DNA from: Chromatiales bacterium
Lineage (GTDB): Bacteria; Pseudomonadota; Gammaproteobacteria; SZUA-140
NCBI GenBank assembly: GCA_031285245.1
Contig: JAITWN010000042.1
Coordinates: forward strand, 1-16,314
Direction of reading: 5' to 3'
DNA: 16,314 nt
In this document: piece after piece, positions 8,391 to 14,265 of the stretch
Numbering within the stretch: the stretch's first letter is position 1
Layout of the letters: every line of letters begins with the position of its first letter
Position numbers and translations under genes: made by a program
The notes under the pieces: generated by a model
The model's database searches: none
What the model was told of the DNA's origin: nothing
The model's input: the letters and a program-made list of their open reading frames with translations, nothing else

Positions 8391-9293
8391 ATGATTCCTC
8401 AAAAGTGGGCTGAAGAACAGATTGTTATCAGCGTAGATGATCTGATCAAAGGCTCGCTGCGTTTGATCAGTCCTCCACAGATTCTGCTCAAACTGAACCG
8501 GATACTTGATGATCCGCGTTGTTCAGCCGCCATGCTGGCGCGAATCGTTGCCACCGATCCAGGGCTTACCGCGCGTCTTCTGCGGCTTGCCAATAGTCCT
8601 TTTTACGGCTTTCCATCACGCATTGACAGCATCGAGCGCGCGCTGACGGTGATCGGTATGAATGCGCTGCGTAATCTCGTGTTAGCGACCTCCGTGCCTG
8701 AAACTTTTGGCCGTTTGCCGCTTGGGCCCATGGAGGACTTCTGGCATCACAGTGTGTATTGCGGCTTGCTGTCTCGCGCGCTCGCTGAGCACTGCCGTTT
8801 GAGTGATCCGGAAACGCTGTTTGTAGCAGGGCTGCTGCATGATGTGGGGCAGCTCATCATGTTTGCCAAGCTTCCGGAAATGGCTCGCGAAGCGTACGCA
8901 CGTGCGGATGATGCAGGACTGCCTCTCGATGCGCTAGAGCGCGCGATCATCGGCATTGACCATGCGCAGGTTGGTGGCGAACTGTTGCGGAGGTGGAATC
9001 TGCCCATGAGTCTGTGGGAACCGGTCGCTTGTCATCACCGGCCGCTGGAGGCTAGTCAGACCCGAATTGCTGCTGCCATCATTCATGTAGCGGATATTCT
9101 TGCTCATGAATTACCGCTGATTTCCGGCGAGGAGGAAGCCGCTCTGATTGAATTGCATGCCCATCTCATGGAGCAGATACCGTCAGCGCTGCTTGATCCT
9201 TTGCGGCTCGACCTAGCTTGCCTCGGCCGCTTGCGCGGCGAGCTGTCGCGTCAGGAAGACAATTTGGTCGACATCCTTTTGCAGTCTCATTAG
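8391..9293 (+). CDS. HDOD-domain signalling protein
   Basis: 300 residues. HDOD is a relative of HD phosphohydrolases used in bacterial signalling; most members are thought to be catalytically inactive. The domain covers ~18-220: SPPQILLKLNRIL, IVATDPGLTARLLRLANSPFYG, IDSIERALTVIGMNALRNLVL, FWHHSVYCGLLSRALAEH (117-134), GLLHDVGQLIMF (147-158, H150-D151) and VACHHRP (212-218). Several metal-site histidines and the HD pair remain, while the usual HDxGK lysine is Gln154. The chain ends with a short helical tail and has no GGDEF, EAL or receiver domain. The ATG at 8391 has only a weak upstream ribosome site. It is transcribed alone, divergently from the methyltransferase gene. Confidence 0.9.
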   Translation: MIPQKWAEEQIVISVDDLIKGSLRLISPPQILLKLNRILDDPRCSAAMLARIVATDPGLTARLLRLANSPFYGFPSRIDSIERALTVIGMNALRNLVLATSVPETFGRLPLGPMEDFWHHSVYCGLLSRALAEHCRLSDPETLFVAGLLHDVGQLIMFAKLPEMAREAYARADDAGLPLDALERAIIGIDHAQVGGELLRRWNLPMSLWEPVACHHRPLEASQTRIAAAIIHVADILAHELPLISGEEEAALIELHAHLMEQIPSALLDPLRLDLACLGRLRGELSRQEDNLVDILLQSH

Positions 9294-9573
9294 AACCATG
9301 GGCATTGAATCAGAGAATCTCTGAGCCTTCATTGAGCGTTTCCAGCATTTTTCTCTCCATTCATTCTCGCTAAGCTTTCCCTACCGTCGCGTGGACGACG
9401 CCGGGCGGGCCCCCTGCAAGGGATTGCCTATAGGCCAGGATGGCCTCTATCAAGCGCGCTGCGGCGCGTTCACGCAACGGACCTGTCAACTGAGCCATAT
9501 CAACGAAGGAAGGTGCTAAGCTCAAGGCGCTCAAAGTTTCGGACATTCACTGTACGACAACAGGAGGCGTCAA
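9294..9573. other. Non-coding gap with a 15-bp palindrome
   Basis: No gene is seen in these 280 bp between the HDOD and dodecin genes. 9310-9324 is a perfect odd palindrome, TCAGAGA-A-TCTCTGA, 16 bp after the HDOD stop and without a T-tract. Two short hairpins lie further on: AGGCC/GGCCT around 9432-9446 and CGCGC/GCGCG around 9455-9468. No convincing promoter was recognised, although dodecin must have one here. Confidence 0.5.
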
Positions 9574-9783
9574 ATGAGCGAGCATGTGTACAAAACCATT
9601 GAACTGACCGGTTCATCTCCAAACGGCGTAGAGGCTGCTATCCAGGGTGCGGTTGCGCGAGCCGCCAAGACGATGCGCAATATGCGCTGGTTCGAGGTGA
9701 CGAGCGTTCGTGGTCATATCGAAGACGGAAAGATTTCGCATTACCAGGTCACTATGAAAATCGGGTTTACGCTGGAGAATTGA
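9574..9783 (+). CDS. Dodecin (flavin-binding storage protein)
   Basis: 69 residues, the normal dodecin size, with a strong Shine-Dalgarno AGGAGG at 9562-9567. Dodecins are small beta-alpha-beta-beta proteins that assemble into hollow dodecamers and bind flavins (or CoA), keeping free flavin from photochemical damage. Family marks: MSEHVYKTIELTGSSP at the N-terminus, the helix VEAAIQGAVARAAKTMRNMRWFEV with the flavin-stacking Trp in the RWFEV segment (Trp39), and the closing strands GHIEDGKISHYQVTMKIGFTLE. It stands alone; the DNA downstream holds a weak terminator and a MITE-like insertion. Confidence 0.95.
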   Translation: MSEHVYKTIELTGSSPNGVEAAIQGAVARAAKTMRNMRWFEVTSVRGHIEDGKISHYQVTMKIGFTLEN

Positions 9784-9793
9784 TCAGCCGAGT

Positions 9794-9814
9794 GATCAGC
9801 GTTGATCGCTTTTT
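9794..9814 (+). terminator. Weak candidate terminator after dodecin
   Basis: GATCA (9794-9798) / TGATC (9803-9807) with a GCGT loop, then GC and five T at 9810-9814. The stem is only 5 bp and AT-rich, so efficiency is doubtful. The position, 11 bp after the dodecin stop, fits. Confidence 0.35.
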
Positions 9815-9910
9815 AGCGGATCTCTCGTTTCGGCATCCCCGCATTTCAGCATCGCCAGGGCAAGGGCAGCGGGGCTCATGGGCAGATACCTGGCTCTGAG
9901 CTCGCTGCCC
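9815..9910. other. Non-coding DNA with a hairpin left of the inserted element
   Basis: No gene seen. GGGCAGCG (9864-9871) pairs with CGCTGCCC (9903-9910), and GGCTC/GAGC continue the stem inwards with a small internal loop. The hairpin ends exactly at the left target duplication of the MITE-like element. Confidence 0.4.
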
Positions 9911-10119
9911 GGATTCTGAGGCCTCTGCGAAACTGAGTTCAACACAAACCCCTGAGGGTCGTTGTCGGGATGTTGTCTGAGGAGGCCGTACGCCGCCAGA
10001 GAAGGCGGCGCTCGAGTGGCCAGGATGGCGAAGAGCGTATCTCGTCAGGCGACACCCGACAGCGACTTTTAGCTACTGATCTGCCAGCACACAGTCGTTT
10101 CGCAGAGGCCTCGGATTCT
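9911..10119. mobile_element. MITE-like insertion: 195-bp element with 16-bp TIRs and 7-bp target duplication
   Basis: The element is 9918-10112. Its ends are perfect inverted repeats: GAGGCCTCTGCGAAAC (9918-9933) and GTTTCGCAGAGGCCTC (10097-10112). The repeats diverge right after the 16th base. GGATTCT stands directly outside both ends (9911-9917 and 10113-10119) in the same orientation, as expected of a target-site duplication. No transposase or other ORF fits inside, so the element would depend on a transposase elsewhere. It lies in the gap between convergent dodecin and pterin dehydratase genes, where an insertion does little harm. The mobilising IS family cannot be told from the ends alone. 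Short bases remain on either side (10120-10163) with nothing recognisable. Confidence 0.78.
9952..10072 (+). other. Long imperfect stem inside the MITE-like element
   Basis: 9952-9980 pairs with 10045-10072 over ~28 positions with one bulged A (9970). The core is GTCGTTGTCGGG against CCCGACAGCGAC, continued by TGTTGTCTGA against TCAGGCGACA. Several pairs are G-T, and in all of them the G-U wobble would exist only in RNA read from the plus strand. Inside lies a second hairpin, CGCCGCC (9991-9997) / GGCGGCG (10004-10010), with loop AGAGAA. This could be the fold of a transcript or of the single-stranded element; no function is known. Confidence 0.5.
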
Positions 10120-10163
10120 GGTCTGAAGTAGCAGCGCCAAAGAGGGTAATCAGTACGTAAGAG

Positions 10164-10508
10164 CTAGCTTTCAGTGTACAGTGCGTCAGTTTTGGCGGCC
10201 ATCACGAAGTCATTGCGATGCAGCCCCTTGATCTTGTGTGACCACCAGGTGACGGTGACCTCTCCCCAGCGTGTCAGCAGATCCGGATGGTGCCCTTCCT
10301 GCTCGGCGATGGCGCCGACGCGATTGGTGAAATCGAGCGCGCTGACGAAATCTCGGAAGTGATAGCTACGTTCGAGTTGGCGAATGTCATCGTGTTTTAC
10401 AATGCGCCACTCGGGGATTTCGCGCGCATAGTTTCTCTCTTCCTCGGGCGTTGCGCGCGGGGCATCGGCTTGACACGCTTCGCAGCGCTGGGTTGCCAGT
10501 TTTTTCAT
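10164..10508 (-). CDS. phhB: Pterin-4-alpha-carbinolamine dehydratase
   Basis: 114 residues. The enzyme dehydrates 4a-hydroxy-tetrahydropterin and so helps regenerate the cofactor of phenylalanine hydroxylase. Active-site signature: EGHHPDLL (71-78, His73-His74), WGEVTVTWWSHKIKGLHRNDF (81-101, with His91), then MAAKTD. The N-terminal CEAC pair (Cys9, Cys12) followed by DAPRATPEE occurs in many proteobacterial members; its role is not known to me. AGGAG stands 8 bp before the ATG at 10508. No phhA (phenylalanine hydroxylase) is in the window, so the pterin-using partner is not visible. The gene follows usp on the same strand after 84 bp and could be cotranscribed with it. Confidence 0.93.
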   Translation of the reverse strand: MKKLATQRCEACQADAPRATPEEERNYAREIPEWRIVKHDDIRQLERSYHFRDFVSALDFTNRVGAIAEQEGHHPDLLTRWGEVTVTWWSHKIKGLHRNDFVMAAKTDALYTES

Positions 10509-10592
10509 CTGTGGTCTCCTAGTTTGCTGTCATCGGCTGCGGCGCCAGCGCAATGAGGGGAATCAAAAAAACGCTGCCTGCAGTTCTTGTGG

Positions 10593-11027
10593 TCATCCAT
10601 GCGCTCGTACCGCCAGCACGTCGCAGACAGCGTCATTGAGTACCGCGCTTGCGGTCGAGCCAAGCAGGCGACGCAAACCGTGCCGGCCGTGTGAGCCGAT
10701 GACGATGAGGTCAACGGCGCGCTGGTCTGCGGCGGCAACGATCTCCTGGCGCGGGGTGCCGAATCGCACTAGTCGGTCAACTTCGGGGCCGAAGTGGTGA
10801 CGCTCGGCATGGTGCTTGAGAATACGGGCACCGTTATCCATTAGCATCTGCTCGTCGATGAGCACGGTCGGAGCAGGGGTGAAATCATCCCCGAAGCCGA
10901 GCGGAGGGAGGTAGTCGACTACGTGTATGAGGGTGAGGTGAGCGCCTCTTGCAAGCTCGTTAGCGCGCTTGATGACGTGGTCGGTGATATCGGAGAAATC
11001 GACGGCGATGAGAATGTGCTTGTACAT
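10593..11027 (-). CDS. Universal stress protein (UspA family)
   Basis: 144 residues starting MYKHILIAVDFSD, the normal Usp beginning. A longer frame reaches 11114, but its extra 29 residues are unconserved and GGAG lies 8 bp before the ATG at 11027. The nucleotide-binding signature G-x2-G-x9-G-S/T is visible as GSHGRHGLRRLLGS near the C-terminus, with Asp residues in the first strand (AVDFSD) and VDLIVIGSHG in strand 4, so this is the ATP-binding type. Usp proteins accumulate in growth arrest and stress; the direct target is generally unknown. A candidate extended -10 promoter with a palindrome in its spacer lies upstream at 11082-11106. Confidence 0.93.
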   Translation of the reverse strand: MYKHILIAVDFSDITDHVIKRANELARGAHLTLIHVVDYLPPLGFGDDFTPAPTVLIDEQMLMDNGARILKHHAERHHFGPEVDRLVRFGTPRQEIVAAADQRAVDLIVIGSHGRHGLRRLLGSTASAVLNDAVCDVLAVRAHG

Positions 11028-11081
11028 TGCGTCTGCTCCTCGCCCGGTGCCCGGGCTGTTTTCAAACCCGATTGATGGTTC

Positions 11082-11110
11082 ATCATAGCAGAGCTCGCAT
11101 AATGCGAAAT
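11082..11110 (-). promoter_or_regulatory. Candidate extended -10 promoter of the usp gene
   Basis: Read on the minus strand, TGC-TATGAT (plus-strand positions 11082-11090) is an extended -10 element, with a poor -35 (TTTCGC) 16 bp further upstream. The start of transcription would be near 11075, giving a leader of ~48 nt before the usp ATG. The palindrome at 11096-11106 lies between the two boxes. Confidence 0.4.
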
Positions 11111-11160
11111 GCAATGACGATAAAGGCTATAGAAAACTGGCGTGGATTCTGCATAATGCA
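11096..11160. promoter_or_regulatory. Pair of 11-bp palindromes between usp and rsd, possible operators
   Basis: CGCATAATGCG (11096-11106) and TGCATAATGCA (11150-11160) are perfect odd palindromes sharing the core GCATAATGC. Their centres are 54 bp apart, about five helical turns. They lie in the divergent gap between usp (minus) and rsd (plus), where a dimeric regulator could act on both genes. The binding protein is unknown. Confidence 0.35.
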
Positions 11161-11222
11161 AGGCGTGAGCGGTTTATGCTCCGCTTGGTATACAGCAATA
11201 CACAAGATATGGAGAAGGTGTC

Positions 11223-11699
11223 ATGGCAGAAGTAATGGAAGATCGCCGCGCCGGTTCGCGCAAAATGATTCAGGAACTGCTCAGTGTGCGCGATCGTCTG
11301 CTGGCTTTGTATCGAGATCTTGCCGCGCAGCAGCCGTTTAGCGCGAAAGCGTCGGTAGATCTATTGGAACAGTTTTGCCAGGCGTTGATCGATTACACCG
11401 CCGATGCCCATTTCCGTCTTTACCGTTATGTCGATGAGAAGCGCGAAAGGCGCCGTGCGGTGCTGGAAATCGCCGAGAGCGTCTATGCCGGCGTACTCAC
11501 GACTACCGATGAAATTCTGAAATTCAACGATAGGTATGATTTTTCCCAAGGCCGCAAATCGCTCAATCTGACGACGCTTGATCACGATCTTTCCAGGCTG
11601 GGCGAATGCCTGGCTGATCGTATCGAGCTCGAAGATCAGATCATTCGCGTGCTCGCTGCTGAAGCAGCGCAGCGCGAACGCTGGTCAGGGAGTGCTTGA
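11223..11699 (+). CDS. rsd: Rsd/AlgQ family anti-sigma70 factor
   Basis: 158 residues, the same length as E. coli Rsd. Rsd binds region 4 of sigma70 and lowers housekeeping transcription as growth stops; AlgQ is the Pseudomonas member. Matches to E. coli Rsd: FCQALIDYTADAHFRLYRYV at 51-70 (E. coli FCQSLVDYLSAGHFSIYERI) and LSRLGECLADRIELEDQIIRVLAAEA at 123-148 (E. coli LSDIGEALEARFVLEDKLILLVLDA). The chain is all helical. GGAG at 11211-11214 precedes the ATG by 8 bp. The relA gene follows after 68 bp, which suggests one transcript. Similarity is at family level, so whether it prefers sigma70 or another partner is inference. Confidence 0.9.
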   Translation: MAEVMEDRRAGSRKMIQELLSVRDRLLALYRDLAAQQPFSAKASVDLLEQFCQALIDYTADAHFRLYRYVDEKRERRRAVLEIAESVYAGVLTTTDEILKFNDRYDFSQGRKSLNLTTLDHDLSRLGECLADRIELEDQIIRVLAAEAAQRERWSGSA

Positions 11700-11739
11700 C
11701 ATCTAAGGCTTGCAGCCCAATCTCCATCCCATGTGCGAC

Positions 11740-11758
11740 GGAAAATCGACAATTTTCC
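11740..11758 (+). other. Hairpin just before the relA start
   Basis: GGAAAAT (11740-11746) and ATTTTCC (11752-11758) form a perfect 7-bp stem with a CGACA loop, ending 9 nt before the relA ATG. There is no T-tract, so it is not a terminator. It could control access of ribosomes to relA, whose start lacks a visible Shine-Dalgarno. Confidence 0.4.
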
Positions 11759-11767
11759 CGGCTCAGT

Positions 11768-13966
11768 ATGGTAAGCGTCAGAGATAGCCGGATCGGCATC
11801 ACCAGTAAAGACAGCCTGAGTGTCGATGGCTGGCTGGAAGGAATCGGCCGCTCTTATTCTGTTCAGGAAATGCAGGTCATCCGCAGCGCCTGCGATCTTG
11901 CCTTGAAGGCGCATGCTGCGCAGCAGCGCGCCTCCGGCGAACCTTATTTTCAGCATGTCCTCGCAGTCGCGAACATCCTCGCTGAATTGCATCTAGATTA
12001 CGAAACCCTGGCGGCAGCCATACTCCACGACATCGCCGAGGATACTGGCGTCTCCCAGGACGAACTCCGGCAGCAATTCGGTATAGAGATCTCGCGCCTG
12101 GTCGATGGCGTGACCAAGATGAAGCTTATCCGCAGCTACAAGAGTTTGCCGGAGCGAGATAAGCAGGAGCGGGTGCAGGCGGAAAATCTGCGTAAGATGC
12201 TGCTCGCTATGGCTGAGGACGTGCGTGTGGTGTTGATCAAGCTCGCTGACCGCACGCACAACATGCGTACCTTGAGCGCATTACCCCCTGATAAACGGCA
12301 GCGGATCGCCCGCGAAACGCTCGATATCTACGCGCCGCTTGCCAACCGACTCGGCATCTGGCAACTCAAGTGGGAGCTGGAAGATCTGTCGCTGCGCTAC
12401 CTTGATCCCGACGCCTATTCAAGTATTGCGCGCTTGCTCGACGATCGCCGCGTCGATCGCGATCGCCAGGTGGAGGAGTTCATCGCGTTGCTGCGTTCGG
12501 CACTCGAGCGCGCTGGCGTACATGCCACGCTCAGCGGACGTTCGAAGCACATCTATAGCATTTGGAAAAAGATGGAGCGCAAGAATCTCGCCTATCACGA
12601 GATTTACGATGTGCGTGGCGTGCGCGTGCTGGTCGATGATGTGCAGGATTGCTATAAGGCGCTCGGCGCCATTCATGGAACGTGGCAGTATGTTGCCGGT
12701 GAATTCGATGACTACATCGCTACGCCGAAGCAGAACGGCTATCGATCGATTCATACTGCTGTCATCGGGCCGCAAGGACGCGCTTTCGAAGTTCAGATTC
12801 GCACTCACGCCATGCATGAGTTCAATGAAATAGGCGTTGCCGCGCACTGGCGCTACAAAGAAGGCGGCAAGGGCGATGATGCGCTCAATCGCAAAGTAGC
12901 GTGGCTGCGCCAGTTGCTCGAATGGAAAGATGAGATTGCCGATGCTGGCGAGTTCGTCGATCGTTTCCGCAACGAAGTATTCGAAGATCGCATCTACGTG
13001 TTTACACCTAAGGGCAAGGTCATCGATCTGACTCATGGCGCGACACCGCTCGATTTTGCTTATCACGTGCACACCGAGATCGGGCATCGTTGCCGTGGTG
13101 CCAAGGTCAATGGCCGCATGGTGCCGCTCACTTACGAGTTGCAGACCGGACAGCAGATTGAAATCCTCACCGTCAAAGAAGGCGGCCCGAGTCGCGATTG
13201 GCTCAATCCGCATCTGGGTTATCTGCGTACCACGCGCGCGCGGGGCAAGGCGCAACACTGGTTCCGTCAGCAGGATCGCGACAAAACCATTATTTCCGGG
13301 CGTGCGGTGCTCGAGCGCGAACTCAAGCGGCTGGGTCTATCGAACCTCAGCTACGAAAGATTGGCCAGTGATCTTGGTTACTCTTCTCCGGATGATCTCT
13401 TTGTCGCGGTATCTCACAGTGAAATCAAATCCTCGCGCTACCTTCAGGTGGCGCAGGTCCTAGTCGAGCCGCGCAGTATGCCGGCGGGGCGCCGGGGGCA
13501 GCGTACTTCAGCGGACAATGCGCTGACCGTGCAGGGTGTGGGCAGCGTGCTCACGCATCTTGCGCACTGCTGCCGTCCCGTGCCTGGGGATGAGATCAGG
13601 GGGTATATCACTGTTGGGCGCGGCGTGAGCGTGCATCGCGGTGATTGTCCGAATATCCTGCGTTACGCCACACGTTCGCCTGAGCGCATCATCGTAGTGG
13701 AGTGGGGAACACATGCCGAGCAGACTTTTTCGGTGGAGGTCGAGATCCGGGCGTTTGATCGCAAGGGTTTGCTGAGCGATGTAACCGCAACGCTTGCCAA
13801 TGAGAAGATCAATCTGACGGCGATCAGCACGCGCTCAAACAGCCGCGACCATACTGCCCATATGCGCTTGACTGTGGAAATCCCTGATATCGATGTGCTA
13901 AGTCGTGTGCTCACGAAAATTAGCCAATTGCCGAATGTTATGAGAGTGCGCCGGGTGCTGCACTGA
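11768..13966 (+). CDS. relA: RelA-type (p)ppGpp synthetase with an apparently intact HD hydrolase site
   Basis: 732 residues; E. coli RelA has 744. The start MVSVRDSRIGI resembles E. coli RelA MVAVRSAHI, which favours the ATG at 11768 over a TTG at 11696. Domains: HD hydrolase ~40-200; synthetase ~250-370 with DVRGVRVLVDD, the acidic EFDD motif (312-315, EXDD class, typical of RelA) and GYRSIHT; TGS ~405-467; a conserved AHCCRPVPGD segment (599-608); C-terminal ACT ~655-732. The HD domain keeps every residue known to bind manganese and nucleotide in Rel proteins: Arg54, His63, His87-Asp88, Glu91-Asp92, Asp161, Asn165. E. coli RelA has lost these. So it may both make and break (p)ppGpp, or only look as if it could. 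It follows rsd. Confidence 0.94.
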   Translation: MVSVRDSRIGITSKDSLSVDGWLEGIGRSYSVQEMQVIRSACDLALKAHAAQQRASGEPYFQHVLAVANILAELHLDYETLAAAILHDIAEDTGVSQDELRQQFGIEISRLVDGVTKMKLIRSYKSLPERDKQERVQAENLRKMLLAMAEDVRVVLIKLADRTHNMRTLSALPPDKRQRIARETLDIYAPLANRLGIWQLKWELEDLSLRYLDPDAYSSIARLLDDRRVDRDRQVEEFIALLRSALERAGVHATLSGRSKHIYSIWKKMERKNLAYHEIYDVRGVRVLVDDVQDCYKALGAIHGTWQYVAGEFDDYIATPKQNGYRSIHTAVIGPQGRAFEVQIRTHAMHEFNEIGVAAHWRYKEGGKGDDALNRKVAWLRQLLEWKDEIADAGEFVDRFRNEVFEDRIYVFTPKGKVIDLTHGATPLDFAYHVHTEIGHRCRGAKVNGRMVPLTYELQTGQQIEILTVKEGGPSRDWLNPHLGYLRTTRARGKAQHWFRQQDRDKTIISGRAVLERELKRLGLSNLSYERLASDLGYSSPDDLFVAVSHSEIKSSRYLQVAQVLVEPRSMPAGRRGQRTSADNALTVQGVGSVLTHLAHCCRPVPGDEIRGYITVGRGVSVHRGDCPNILRYATRSPERIIVVEWGTHAEQTFSVEVEIRAFDRKGLLSDVTATLANEKINLTAISTRSNSRDHTAHMRLTVEIPDIDVLSRVLTKISQLPNVMRVRRVLH

Positions 13967-14265
13967 AGGAGCAGGGCGCGTCCTCTTCAAGGAGCAGTCA
14001 TGCGGGCGGCGAGCGTTTGCTTTATCGTTCGCGGGCGCATAGCATGGGAAACAAGGATGACCGCGAACCAGACTGCAAAGCTGTATCGAGGAATGCATGC
14101 TGCCAAGGGGGCGGCACTTGTTGTTCCTCCTCGTGCGCGGCGATCCGCCTTCTCTCCGTCGATTTCGTCGACAACTCCGACCGCGGCGGGGAGCTGCGGT
14201 ATTGCCGCCGATAGTTTTTTTTCCACCCGAGCGATTCCAAGCACATTCACATTCGAGGTGAATTC
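13967..14265 (+). other. relA-hpf gap with two doubtful small ORFs
   Basis: 299 bp without a recognisable gene. Two frames deserve mention. An 89-codon frame (14000-14269) has AAGGAG at 13988-13993 and its TGA overlaps the hpf ATG as ATGA, but its protein looks random. In another frame, ATG 14044 to TAG 14214 gives 56 residues rich in Cys (7, including CCQGGGTCCSSSC), with coding-like third positions in its second half but no Shine-Dalgarno. The frames overlap, so at most one is likely to be real. Confidence 0.4.
14184..14222 (+). terminator. Candidate terminator between relA and hpf
   Basis: CGGCGG (14184-14189) pairs with CCGCCG (14205-14210), loop of 15 nt, then ATAG and eight T (14215-14222). 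A smaller alternative stem GCGG/CCGC shares the right arm. The long loop and the 4-nt gap before the T-run make it imperfect. It would end the rsd-relA transcript. Confidence 0.5.

Noticed and set aside
10560..10592. Minus-strand terminator after usp, from a run of seven T
   Set aside because: The preceding CTGCAGGCAG can only form a stem with a 2-nt loop, so no credible hairpin supports it.
11028..11114. N-terminal extension of the Usp frame
   Set aside because: MYKHILIAVDFSD is the regular Usp start with a good ribosome site; the 29 extra residues show no family similarity and cover the candidate promoter.
11166..11213. rsd promoter from TATACA (11189-11194) or TTGGTA/TATGGA (11185-11213)
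   Set aside because: The first has a very poor -35, and the second would place its -10 on the ribosome site. Neither is good enough to annotate.
11696..11767. TTG start at 11696 overlapping the rsd stop, giving a 756-residue RelA
   Set aside because: The extra 24 residues are unlike RelA, while the protein from ATG 11768 aligns with the E. coli RelA N-terminus. It cannot be fully excluded, since the overlap would fit coupling.
12419..13258. 279-codon minus-strand frame opposite relA
   Set aside because: It is fully inside a confident RelA coding region and its protein has no motif.
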